From positions 15,822,411-15,886,410 of the forward strand of contig CM056578.1 of NCBI GenBank assembly GCA_029721435.1: a DNA stretch of 64,000 nucleotides, given 5' to 3'. The notes under the pieces are model-generated. The model had not been told where the DNA came from, made no database searches, and saw nothing but the letters and a program-made list of their open reading frames with translations. Both the position numbers and the translations under genes were made by a program. Below are positions 9,801-20,783 of this stretch, piece after piece. Source of the stretch: Gymnothorax reevesii. Its lineage: Eukaryota; Chordata; Actinopteri; Anguilliformes; Muraenidae. The stretch's first letter is position 1. Each line of letters begins with the position of its first letter.

Positions 9801-9903
9801 CCTTGCGAGAGCACTTCGAGTATGTTGTGTTGTGAAAAATACTTAAAGCTGAAATCTAACTTTGTCTTACAGGTGTCTGTTTCTTCCTTACCTTAATCAT
9901 ATA

Positions 9904-10720
9904 CTGAGTCAAAAAAAGAAACTTCACACTCATAAATTTGTAAATATTTTCTTGAAACTTTTAATAAAAGAGTTTTTATTTTCACTAGGGGTAAATGGGT
10001 TGTCAAAGACATCATGACACACGTCAATTCCGACGTGCACAGGTACGTAGCACGTGCGAGCGTACTTTAAGCTATAACCATGTTTTCTCGTGTTCCTAGT
10101 CACGTGACCATATGAGAGATGTGCAGCTGAGCTCACGTTAGCACATTAGAGTGACATCCCGAAAAAACAAGTTTTTACAGTTAATTATTCATTGATTTTC
10201 AAAGCCATGGCTGTCAAACATTCAGCGTGAATGTGCCGTTGGCATGCTGAATAAGGAAACATCCGTCACTGACGTTGCAAGGGTTATGGGATGCAGTTGA
10301 CGGACAATCCATGATCTCCGGACACGTCTCCAACAAACTGGCACCACACCTGACCGACCACGTTCTGGTTGCCCACGTGTGACGTCAAAAGTAGAAGACC
10401 GATAAATTGTCTTACGTCATTTGCATAATCGATTTGTCACTGCAACGTCACAAGGAATGAATTGTTCAGAGGTCATGTGACTGCCCAAACCATACGTAAT
10501 CGCCTGCGCACTGCTCTTATTCAAGTTGTAACTTACCATTTTTACTCTTGGACATTTCCGTAGCATTTCCGGTGGAACTGGTTACATTATGGACATTATT
10601 TTTATGATACACCATCTTTAAAGAGTACAGAATTAAATAAAATCATTATTTAAAGCCTCATTTCTTGTATGTTCAATTTATCGACCTCCAAACGAGTGTG
10701 AAGTTTTTATTTTGGCTGGG
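9904..10720 (+). mobile_element. Internally deleted Tc1-like transposon
   Basis: Terminal inverted repeats: the left end is CTGAGTCA...GAAACTTCACACTC and the right end is the inverse GAGTGTGAAGTTTTTATT...GGCTGGG, each flanked by TA. Internally one frame reads RLQQTGTTPDRPRSGCPRVT, the linker between the paired-like helix-turn-helix repeats of a Tc1 transposase, followed by degenerate VEDR/LRHLHNRFVTA. Most of the catalytic domain is gone (817 bp in total against ~1.6 kb for a full element), so it is inactive. Confidence 0.8.
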
Positions 10721-10724
10721 TATA

Positions 10725-12750
10725 CAACATTACATCCACAGCCTTATTGAATCCCGTAAATATTTAGTCTGTCCAAAAATCATAACGTCAGCCTGCTGAT
10801 AAAACCTCGTATCTCAATTGATTAACTTCACAGGAGCACATAAATGTTTAATTTTGCAAGTAAGAATGCAGTTGAGCTGTGCTCAGGTAGGATAACTATT
10901 TCTTCCAAGAATGTATCCAATCAATAAAATTTTGCAATGTTACTGTGGACATAAGTGGTTTTTTTTTTGATTGGTGTAAACTGGGTGTGCTTGTGCAACT
11001 TAGGCATTATTTTTGAATAAAAAAGCCTAACAGAGCTCCGTTTCATCCATTTTAAATGCATTTGAGTTGCGCCTATGTTTCAAAGCTCCACCTATCGGAC
11101 CAAACTGGTCAGCTGATTCAGTCTGAAGCAGTGAAGTGGTTCGAACGTCATCAGTCACGTGGTTTTTCCCGATATGAAGCAAGCTCCAGCACAGTGCTTC
11201 AGAAAAATACCCTGCCCAGTTTGAAGGGAGCCTCGGTATCAGCGATAACATCACAACCCAAAAGTAAAATTGTGCTTTTGTGCATTCATTCTTGAAGGCT
11301 CTAGCTGGCAGGGAATCTCCTAGACTTAACATCATTCACCTTGCCAGCTCTGGCCCCAATCTTTCCGCTACCTATTTATCAAGTACAGAAACAGTGGCCC
11401 TCTAACAAAATACACAATTCAATACTGGACCAATACTGGACTTAGAGCACAGCAGTGCATTTTTTTTTTTAGTAGCTTCCGGGCCACATCTGAATGTTGA
11501 GTTATCGGAGTTTCTGTAATGGTAATTTAAACGAATGATTGATTGTGACCTGTTTTCAATCAGTAATTTTAAGGAATTGTTTTGAGCCTCCCCTATCGCC
11601 AGTTCACCAGCCACTAGAGTTGGTTCCAGGGCACTGCACTGTGACTGTCCACAGCCCCAAGTTATTAATGATAGCTGAAATACAGCCGTCAAATTTACAC
11701 ACAGAGTTCAGAAAAGTATTTCATCTTACGGCTTTTACAGACAATACTTATCTGGTACGGTCCCTTAGGTAATGAAAATAAGAGACTATGAAATGAGGGA
11801 AAAGTTCAATAGAGACTCTGAGCATCAAGCTCAGTAAAGCTCAGACAGTCACGCGTGGAGCCCTGTTCATTTCATCTTACGTAAAAGAACAAATGTGTCG
11901 CAGTCCCACTCTTCCAGCCAACATACATTAGCACAACAGCTTTAACGAAAACATTCTTGTCAGATTCCTGGAAGACGTCAAGTTCAAGGGGGCGGCAAAG
12001 CATTAAATTTGGGTTTCAATCCAGAGTAAGTACTTGACAAATGTAAATGATTTGACAGGAACTGTTTACATGTTGGCTAAAATATACACATGCATGCATA
12101 GAAATAAACTGAAGCTGAGTCTGTCAGGAATTGGCCAGTGGTACAACAAGGCGGCGTTGACTCTGTGTGCCAACAACACAAGTCATATCTACACACATCT
12201 AATAATGTGTACTTCAAAGGCTGGTCTGGGTGCAGTTGATCCTGAGCAACTATAACTTGTTACTTCATCAAATTCTGTTTTAAATGGAAAATAATAAAAG
12301 TTCATTAGTGTTATTTAACTGGTCTTTCTATGTAGTGGCTTAAATTTGATTTGACAAAGCAGGGGACAATATTTCCTGAAGCAATATGGAGTTAAAAACC
12401 TCACTCAAGCCACTCTTGGCATATTGTGTACCTAAAATGGGGATTTTTCCAACAAATTTCATAGTCCTACTAAAACATTATGATTATGACATTACTTTTC
12501 TACTGAAGCAATGACAGCCTCCACTGTCTTTAGTAATTGCTATCTTGCTTGCAGAATAACAAACTGCACTAAGCAACAGTGCCAGGTATTTAAAAAAAAA
12601 TAAAAAGACTGAACATTCTCCCATTGATTCAATCCAGCCAAAGACGATTTGTGTTATTTCTGAGGGGGAGAAACTTCAATGCATTGACTAAAATTAAACC
12701 AGTAGCGGCAAAAAAACCAAATGCATTTTGTATTCCTGCTATACCTCAGT
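10725..12750. other. No gene seen
   Basis: AT-rich sequence with short shadow ORFs only. Parts of 11020-11330 look repeat-derived (hAT-type wording), but no ends could be fixed. Confidence 0.45.
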
Positions 12751-12755
12751 GAGTA

Positions 12756-12917
12756 AAGCAGCTTTCACACCGGACGCGGAACGGATTTTCTGCACGACAG
12801 ATTACATTCAAAGTCAATGCAAAGACGCGAATACGTGCATATTTGTGTCTTTGCATTGACTTTGAATGTAAACTGTCGTGCGGAAAATTTGTTCCGCGTC
12901 CGGTGTAAAAGCAGCTT
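12756..12917. mobile_element. Near-perfect palindromic MITE
   Basis: Left arm AAGCAGCTTTCACACCGGAC and its inverse GTCCGGTGTAAAAGCAGCTT enclose further inverted blocks (ACATTCAAAGTCAATGCAAA and its inverse), giving a ~160-bp foldback with a very short loop. The 'ttcacaccggacgcg' end belongs to a dispersed fish MITE type. The outer limits are approximate. Confidence 0.8.
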
Positions 12918-12938
12918 AATTCTGATACCAAGCTCATA

Positions 12939-13982
12939 CACCGATCAGCCACAAGATTAAAACCAACTTCCTAATATAGTGAAGGTCCCCTTTCTGTTGC
13001 CAGAACAGCTCCATCAAACTGAGGTCACTTATTTTCCCAAACTCTGGGTTTTTCAACCCCACATTTCCTACAGTAACACTCCTTCCACCAGCAAGTCTTT
13101 TTCCAACTGCGCATCCTGATGCCGTCTCCTCCTGGGTGAAAGGCGCACACGTACCTTGCTAGAGCACAAGATGTAGAGGAAACTGTGACTCATTGGGCCA
13201 GGTAACCTTCTTCAGCTGCTCCAAGCTCCAGTTCTCAAGCTCAAGTGTCCATTGTAGGCGCTTTTAGAGGTGGACTGGGGTTAGAGTGGGCACTTTGACT
13301 GGTGCCCTAAGCTAAAAAGTGCAATACACAGCAGGGTGTGATTCACTGTGTTTTGACACATTCTTTATGTAAATATCACTGAAATGCTGAGCGAGTTGTG
13401 CCGTAGTTGCCCTTCTGTCGGTTTAGACCGGACAGGATAGCCTTCATAGCCCTCCTCCATTGATATGCCTTGGGTGCCCAAAACCCTGTAGCAACCTGCA
13501 AATTGTAGCAATGGTTTGTCCCTTGGACCACTGTCAGTCGGCACACACATCTACTGATAGGGAGCTCCCCAGAGGCCTTGCCACTTCAGAGATGCTCTAA
13601 CCCCCTGGTCCTCAAATCACGGTCCTCGAGGTCCGAGTACAGCTGGTTTTCCACCCTCCCTTCACCCAGGAGCCAGGTGCTCAGAGAGTCTAGCTAATCA
13701 GAGGCACTAAGTTTTCGATTACGTACCTGGGATAAAAGAAAACCTGGACTGAATTTGGATTCGAGGCCCAGATTTGAGGATCCTAGCGTCAGGCCATAAC
13801 GATTTGGCCTTGTCAGTCATTTAGTTCCAATTTCTCCCACATCCAACATGTTGAATATGAGAACCGACGGTTTGATGACTGTCCAAGATCTGTCTGCAAA
13901 TCTTGACAGGTGCCGATGTTATGAGATAATCAACATTGATTGCCGCACCCGTGCATGTCTTTAATGTTTTGGCTCATTGGTG
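12939..13982. mobile_element. 1.04-kb non-autonomous DNA transposon
   Basis: The ends CACCGATCAGCCACAAGATT and the inverse of TTAATGTTTTGGCTCATTGGTG are imperfect terminal inverted repeats. The phrase 'ccgatcagccayaa.attaaaacc' is a recurrent fish repeat end. It has no intact transposase. The interior contains another repeat at about 13600-13795. Confidence 0.65.
13600..13795. mobile_element. Nested MITE-like repeat
   Basis: CCTGGTCCTCAAATCACGGT at the left and GATTTGAGGATCCTAG near the right are weakly inverted. The text 'ggtcctcgagg...aaaacctggactgaatttgga' resembles a dispersed fish repeat inserted in the larger 12939-13982 element. Confidence 0.45.
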
Positions 13983-14584
13983 GAACAGATCCTTTAACTG
14001 CCCTACGAGTGTGTGGCTTTCATTTTGGTGAATTGCATAAACTATAGAGCGAAGCAGCTGGCACTTTTCAGATTTGTACTACTTCCTCTCTTTTACCACG
14101 TTTCACCTCCCATCACTCACCCCGTTCCCCAAGGGAGTCACGTGGGTCATACGTTAGCTTCACTTCCGGGGGACCAGCAAAGAGTACAACCTGAGGTGCT
14201 GCCCCCAGGCCACAATCACAAGGCAGCAAGACAGAGATGATATCTCCAGGGGGGTTAATCCTCTGAAATAAAAGAAAAGCAAACAATCTGATATTTTATT
14301 TTTGAAAATAAATAATTAAATAAATAAAATCTTTGAACTTAAACATCAGTTAGCCTGAATGCCAAAGCAGAATTCTGAGTTCAACACAACTGCACCCAAT
14401 AAAACCCAGAATAGACCTTTTCACTGCAGTGGCATTCCATGAACTGTATTGGTGAGGGTGTGGGTTTTACTCAGTGCCCTCATCCAGATAACTCAGTAAT
14501 CCTGTTTTGTGAAACTGGCTCTCCACTCAAGAAAAATGTCACATCAGTCTTTTGAACACAGCAGCAGAACTCATGATGAACTCC

Positions 14585-15070
14585 TACACTCTCAGAAAAA
14601 AGTACCTATTTGTAGTTGTACCTTTAGGGGTAAAAGGCTTGTCACTGGGGCGGTACCCTCAACGGTACCGCCGTTGTACCCTCAGAGGAGGGCACTTGTT
14701 TGCTTTGGAACATAAAAGTACCTTTTAGGCCCTAAAAAGGTTCACACAGGTACCACGAGGTCCTAATTAGCCCTAGGGCAGTGTTTCTCAAACCTCTCCT
14801 GGAGGACCACCTGCCCTGCCTGTTTTAGATCTCTCCCTGCCCCAGCACAGGTGATTCAAATAATCAGGATGTTTTCAATGAGCTTTAGAGGGTCAATAAA
14901 GAGCTGATCATTTGAATCACCTGTGCTAAAACTGGGAAAGATCTAAAACATGCAGGACAGGTGGTCCTCCAGGAGAGGTTTGAGAAGCACTGCCCTAGGG
15001 GGTACATAAGTGCCGAATGTACTTTGGGGAACTAGTGGACTCCTGCTGCACCCCTATTTCTGACAGTGTA
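14585..15070. mobile_element. Outer MITE (TACACTCTCAGAAA...TTTCTGACAGTGTA), interrupted
   Basis: The left end TACACTCTCAGAAAAAAGTACC and the right end TTTCTGACAGTGTA are inverted. The body is rich in GGTACC/GTACCTTTTAGG wording typical of a dispersed fish MITE with a 'cactggggcggtacc' core. It is interrupted by a complete hAT-like MITE at 14779-14992, so it is the older of the two. Confidence 0.75.
14779..14992. mobile_element. hAT-like MITE, copy 2, with perfect 8-bp target duplication
   Basis: A 214-bp element beginning CAGTGTTTCTCAAACCTC and ending with the inverse. It is flanked on both sides by CCCTAGGG (14771-14778 and 14993-15000), a perfect 8-bp target duplication. It is nested in the outer 14585-15070 element and is the sister of the copy at 271-482. 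Confidence 0.93.
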
Positions 15071-15599
15071 CACAGTACACGAGTCACATCATTCAAGGTT
15101 TTCTTGCAGAAACTTAGAAATAATCAGCCCAATGTGATGCAAAAATGGGGTCCAACTGGTTCGGGTCCAAATGGTCTTGGGTCCAACCAGTACTGGGTCC
15201 ATTCACTTAGTCCAACCGGTATGGGGTCCAAATTACTTAAATCCCTTGGCACAAGTATTACTTCATTTCCATGACTGCAATAAAAAAACGAGTGAATGAA
15301 AACCATGCGAGATGATGCACCTTTTAAAAACAAAAATTGGAAAAGATTGCCATTTTTCCATCCAATAACCCTCTCACTAAATCCAGCTTGAATACAATAA
15401 TCCAACGGCGCATAAATAAAGAGTGAAGTTGCAATCCCTCTTAAACCGTGAAGGCAGTTCACTCTGCCAAAGTTGTTTTTATATGGTGCTAGTTTACAGG
15501 TTCATGAGCTAGTCATTTCACTTGCTTGTTCAAGGGAAGTGCGCAAGTCAAGGGCACATAAATTTCCTATCGTATTAACCCAATAACTTTCCTGCGGAC

Positions 15600-16087
15600 G
15601 ATTATTTTACAGCTGACAACGTATAGTGTACAACACGAAATGATAAATTGTTCTTTTCCCTCCTGGTTTCCCTTTAGGACTGCGGGAAAGAGGGAGGAAA
15701 ATAAACGCCGTAAAATATACCTGTCTCGTCAAGTTGTTGCAAATCATGCAAATATTTTCCGGGGAGGGGGAAAAAAATATCTCTAGCTCAATCACACAAG
15801 TACAATTTACAAAGTAGTGAAGCAACTTCTCAATATACACGCCCCCTCAAACTTGCACTTGGCTGACTGCAGCCGCGATTGGTTGGGAACCACGAGTGAC
15901 AACACCTGCTTAACTCCTTCATCAAAAATGACACCAGTTCAATATAGACGGCATTAATCTCGTTTTCTCGTTCAGTCTCCGTGCTGCCTTCAACCACTGA
16001 AACGCTATATTCTGTGAGATAATAGCAAATTTACTCATACAATTAGCAGATAATTCTGTCGAAGTATTTATACTTAAATATTCAGCG
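15600..16087 (+). promoter_or_regulatory. stc2: Presumed stc2 promoter and 5' UTR
   Basis: Sequence immediately upstream of the stc2 start codon. It contains an inverted CCAAT box (GCGATTGGTTGG, about 15874-15885) and a GGGGAGGGGG block near 15762. CpG density rises toward the gene. No clear TATA box was seen and the transcription start cannot be fixed by eye. Confidence 0.35.
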
Positions 16088-16229
16088 ATGCTACTCAAAT
16101 GCGCACTAGCGGTAATTATTTTTGCTGCGTTCGAGCAAACATTGGGGACTGAACCAATCGATCCTCCCGAAAGCCCACAAGAAAAACCTGCAAACCAGCA
16201 GAAAGGGCGTCTTTCCCTGCAGAACACCG
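16088..16229 (+). CDS. stc2: stc2 coding exon 1
   Basis: Encodes residues 1-47 and the first base of codon 48. The signal peptide [20 protein letters not shown] is followed by the mature N terminus. It ends at a strong donor (ACCG then GTAAGT). Confidence 0.95.
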
Positions 16230-19200
16230 GTAAGTGATGAAAGGCGTTGCCAGTACTTAATTAAGGAAGGCGTAAATGAACTCCACTGGGTGCACGTGCT
16301 CCCCTGAGTTGAAGTTTGCGGGGTGCATGCTTATGTGTGCAGTTGTGTCCGAATTAAGTTTGACCAATTCGCCTGTAATCAATTTTTTTTCTTCTTTCTT
16401 TTTTGCGCGCGTGGGATATGCCATCTCCAAGTTCTGTCAGTCAAGTAGCCTACTCTTGGACTTCGTGATTAGTTCCGCGATAATCTCATCCACTGAATTT
16501 TAACTGCCTCGCAAATATTTACGCGTTTCAACTTGTATTATTCATTATTTGGTTGCCAGATAACTCGATGAAACTTTACTTCTGAAAATGAATTTATCAT
16601 TTTCCGCGAGGAAGATGCTTGGTACGTTGCCTAGGAAACCAAACTGACGGTGCAATTGGGAAGCATCCTCCCCAGATTCTTACTGCTTCGGTTTAGGTTG
16701 CACTCGTACATAAATTTAGCAGGCGGTGAGCCACCCAATCTGGCTGCAGCCAAAGTTCATAGTCGGATTAAAAGCATGATGGATGCGTTTTGTATTCGTC
16801 TCTCATGCTGCTGATACTGCAGCTTCAATCATAAATTACTGAACCAATGAATGCTTACCAGGCGTTTTTCCCCCAAATACGCTGCATTTTGTTGCTTATT
16901 TGTTGTGTAATTACGTAATTCTGTATGCGATGTCACTGCGAGGATCATACGCGCATTTGGATAAATCAAGCTTCACACTACAGGTGCATGCAGCGCAGCC
17001 GAACAGCATTGCGCTTCGAGATTCACGCGCTGACTCCAATCACTCCATATTTTTAATGCTTCAAGTTTATACCTCCAATTCTGCTGGTGAATTTCGGATT
17101 ACTCCGTTTTTGGTGGTAAGCACTACTCTTAGTCGTTCTTGGCAATTGTACAATTCAGCATTGCAGTTTTTGAGTGCTGAGGTAGCCATTGCGGATCGGA
17201 ACTAAACTGGGGTATTAGAGTTTCTATAATGTGGAGTCAACCCGCTATGCTCAAACTCAAAGGCTCCCAAGGTAGACCCAACTTTGTGAAATATGTTCCC
17301 AAATCTATTTTGTTATTGCCGCATATCCTCTCTGGCCAGCAACCGCCCTAATCTATTTTTAAGGAGCTCAGGGGGGTATGTTGACACCAGTGTTGAAAAT
17401 CTTGACTGGAGAGCGCTCACTTGTGCGTGATGATTCGTTGGCTGTGTCCAGTCCTGCTAATGACCACGTTCAGACTGTAGCTCACATCAGTGTTGCCGAG
17501 AACATATCTTCAGCTGAGTTAACAAGGTGCTATATAAATTTTTTTTGTTTTCTGGTCCATACGAGCATGCAACATTGCGAAGATTTATTCACTTGGGACA
17601 CACTGATGTCATATTTCACACACAGCTTTTTAAACCGGAAAATGCCAGGATATTCACGCCGCCACTTTATAAACAACTTCCACATTTATGAAGTGACTAT
17701 TTTTTGGTTCTTGACATCTGAGTAATGAACTAATTTTTTCAATGGCACAGATTGCGCGGAGTAAGTTTAGACTTTTGGTATATTTTAAAATAAAAATCGT
17801 TCCTGAAATGGAAAAAATATGTTTTTACCTCCGTCTTATCTGTCAATGCGTGGGCTAAATTTGAAGAAATTGGCAAATACTCCAAATTAGTTTGAGACTC
17901 GTGTCGCGATTTTACCCGCTTTCTTACTCCCTGCTTCTCTCTAGTGGCAGACGTTTAAACTGCAGGCCCCTTTGCAGTTTTCTACGAGTTCGTCCGTGGC
18001 AATATTTGTCAGGTGATGGCTTAAAGATTGATTTTTGAGTGAGGAATGATTTTGCCTGAGATTTTCTTCATATGGCAGCACACTTATGGCTCAGGTACTG
18101 TATACGTTGACGGCAGCAAATCAATAATGGGCTGTAAATATCAACATCAAAACACTTCAACCTATGCACTTCATTGATTCTGGTCTCACTGTGCACTGAC
18201 ATTAATACTATGCAAAATGGCAGTTATACCACAAGGCGCTGATGTTGATGGTGGCATTTTCTTTAGAACTGGGGCCATAATCCTTCTTAGTCATAAAAAA
18301 AATTCTGTGCCAACATGAAATATTATGTTAGGAAGTACTAAATTGTGTAAAATTTAGGCTGCTTTTTAATGGCCACAGCGATACTGCCAGGAGCCATTAG
18401 AGAGCACCGCTCCTGTGGTTATAAGTTAATTATGCCTTTTATGTCCCTTTTACAAATATCCTGTAACAGGTGCTTTGTCATGTTTGCCAAAAAATATGGT
18501 TAAATCTGCCAAATAAATCACTCATCATAACATTAATAGTAGTACCTACAGTTTTCATAATTCCTCTGCTGATCTTCAAAGGGATATTTTTTTTTTCCCC
18601 TGAAGTCAGTGCTCCAGAAGTTTTTTGCTTTGCCAATAGTGAGTGACAATATCAGCTTGAGGTATGAACAAGTCATTTGAGATCTCCCCTCACTGTCACG
18701 AATTGGTAAGCCTGAAATTTCCATCTCTTGTTGTTCTCTTGTGATGTCCCAATGCCAGTGGACATTCAGCACTGCCTGGTAAACAGCGGCGATGTGGGCT
18801 GTGGTGTGTTCGAGTGCTTCGAGAATAACTCCTGTGAGATCCACGGGCTCCAGGAGATCTGCATGTCCTTCCTCCACAACGCCGGAAAATTCGACTCTCA
18901 GGTACCTTTACATTCATTAGGGAGCTGCATCACACCACCCCTGTCCCAGAATGCACTGTAACCCAGTGAGGTGTGGTCTCCACGGTCATTTTGAACCTTT
19001 GGGAGCCATTATTCAAAGCAGGATTACAGGTTTAGCTGGATAACTACATTGAGTCAAATCCAGAGAAAATATTTTTACTTCAGTCCCTGCTCTAGATTAA
19101 GGAATTCTAGGTTCTATTTGCTGCAGCTGCCCAAATCACTCTCCAATTCTGCCTTGATTTTTCATTCTCCTACACTGAATGGGCAGCATGATAGGAGCAG

Positions 19201-19470
19201 AGAAACCATAATCCTTAAAGGATTTATAAAAATCCAAAAAATATTTCTGCCACAAATCTCTTTAATTTTAAATCAAGACTTATATAAAGCCACAGAATCT
19301 GTAATGTGCATGTGCCCGTGTGTGGATACATACATATGTTTGGCTGTGTGTGTGAGTGCTTTCATGTGTGGGGTGCATATGTGTGTATGGTTCATGTATG
19401 TGCGCAAATGTGTGATGTGCATGGTGTATATTAGCATGTGCTATGCATGCGTGTGCATGCATGTGCGCGC

Positions 19471-19518
<48 letters not shown>

Positions 19519-20740
19519 ACATGTGTGCGCACTTGTGCATGTGAACATACTCACATAAATGCATTGCATGTATGTGTGCAGATCCATGCATTTTTGTGCA
19601 TGCACACAGGGCAAGTCCTTCATCAAAGAAGCGCTGAAGTGCATGGCCCACGGACTGAGACACCGGTTTAGCTGCAGCAGCCGTAAGTGCCTTGCCATAA
19701 AAGAGATGCTGCTACAGCTGCAGCGAGAATGCTACCTCCGCCACGACCTCTGCGCTGCCGCCAGGGGCAACGTCCAAGTCATGGTGGACATGATCCACTT
19801 CCAAGACCTCTTCCCTAAGGGGTAAGTCAGTCAAGGGTGGTCACTGCTGCAAGAAGTCTTCCTATACAAGAAAAACATATGAGGGGTTTTCACACTGTAC
19901 AATGCTTAGTCCCTGGCTAACATCAGCCCAGGATTAAATGAAGGGTTCAGTGCAATAACTTGATAAATGTTAATCTCATGTTTTATGTTATTACACAGAA
20001 TAAACTTTCACTATGTGCCACTGTTGTGTCCAGGTTAATGCTGTGTTCTGGTCATAAATCTGCTTTCCTCATGATATATTGTTTCTATCAATGGGGAAAT
20101 TTCACTAAAACATTTCTTTTTATCCCCCTGTTTCATGGAAAACATGAGATTAGCATTTATCCACTTATTGCACTGAACCATTCAAAGGTGCAATATATAA
20201 CATTGCACCACCTGCTGCAAACACATGGGGGGGGCGGCAAAATTTCACCAAAAAGCACTGTCAATCAAATACAGGGTTCTTACAATCCAACTTCAGTCAT
20301 CAGTTATAAAAGAAGCCAACACTGTAGTGTGGCAAAAATGCAAAAAATTCATCCGAATCGTTGAAACTCTGAGTCCATAACCCTGCTGTCTGTCCCCTCA
20401 TGTTCAGGTCTGGCGTCAGCCTATGGAGAATATTTTTGGTCGTAAAATAAAAAAATTAAGTACGAATATGAAATTAAATGAACGTTTTAAACATCATAAT
20501 TTAACCACGCCACTTGGAATAATCAGGACATAATTAATTGAAAATACCGAAGCTAAAATGGAAATTCTCAAACTGAGAATTTAAATCGCAAAGGAGCAAT
20601 TGAAAAAGGCATTTGAAATACATGCCTAATAGAACACCCCATTTTTTTTCCAGTTTTTTTTTTTTTATTGAAAATTATGCCGGTCCAGTCCAATGAATAG
20701 TTTGAAATGGTACGCAAGTCGTGAACCGTCAGAAGTTTGT

Positions 20741-20783
<43 letters not shown>

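Noticed and set aside
15922..16227. 101-codon minus-strand ORF over stc2 exon 1
   Set aside because: Shadow of the stc2 first exon; no independent features.
19049..19698. Long Cys/Val- and His/Thr-rich ORFs on both strands around the GT repeat
   Set aside because: Artefacts of the (GT)n microsatellite inside stc2 intron 2, partly overlapping true exon 3.
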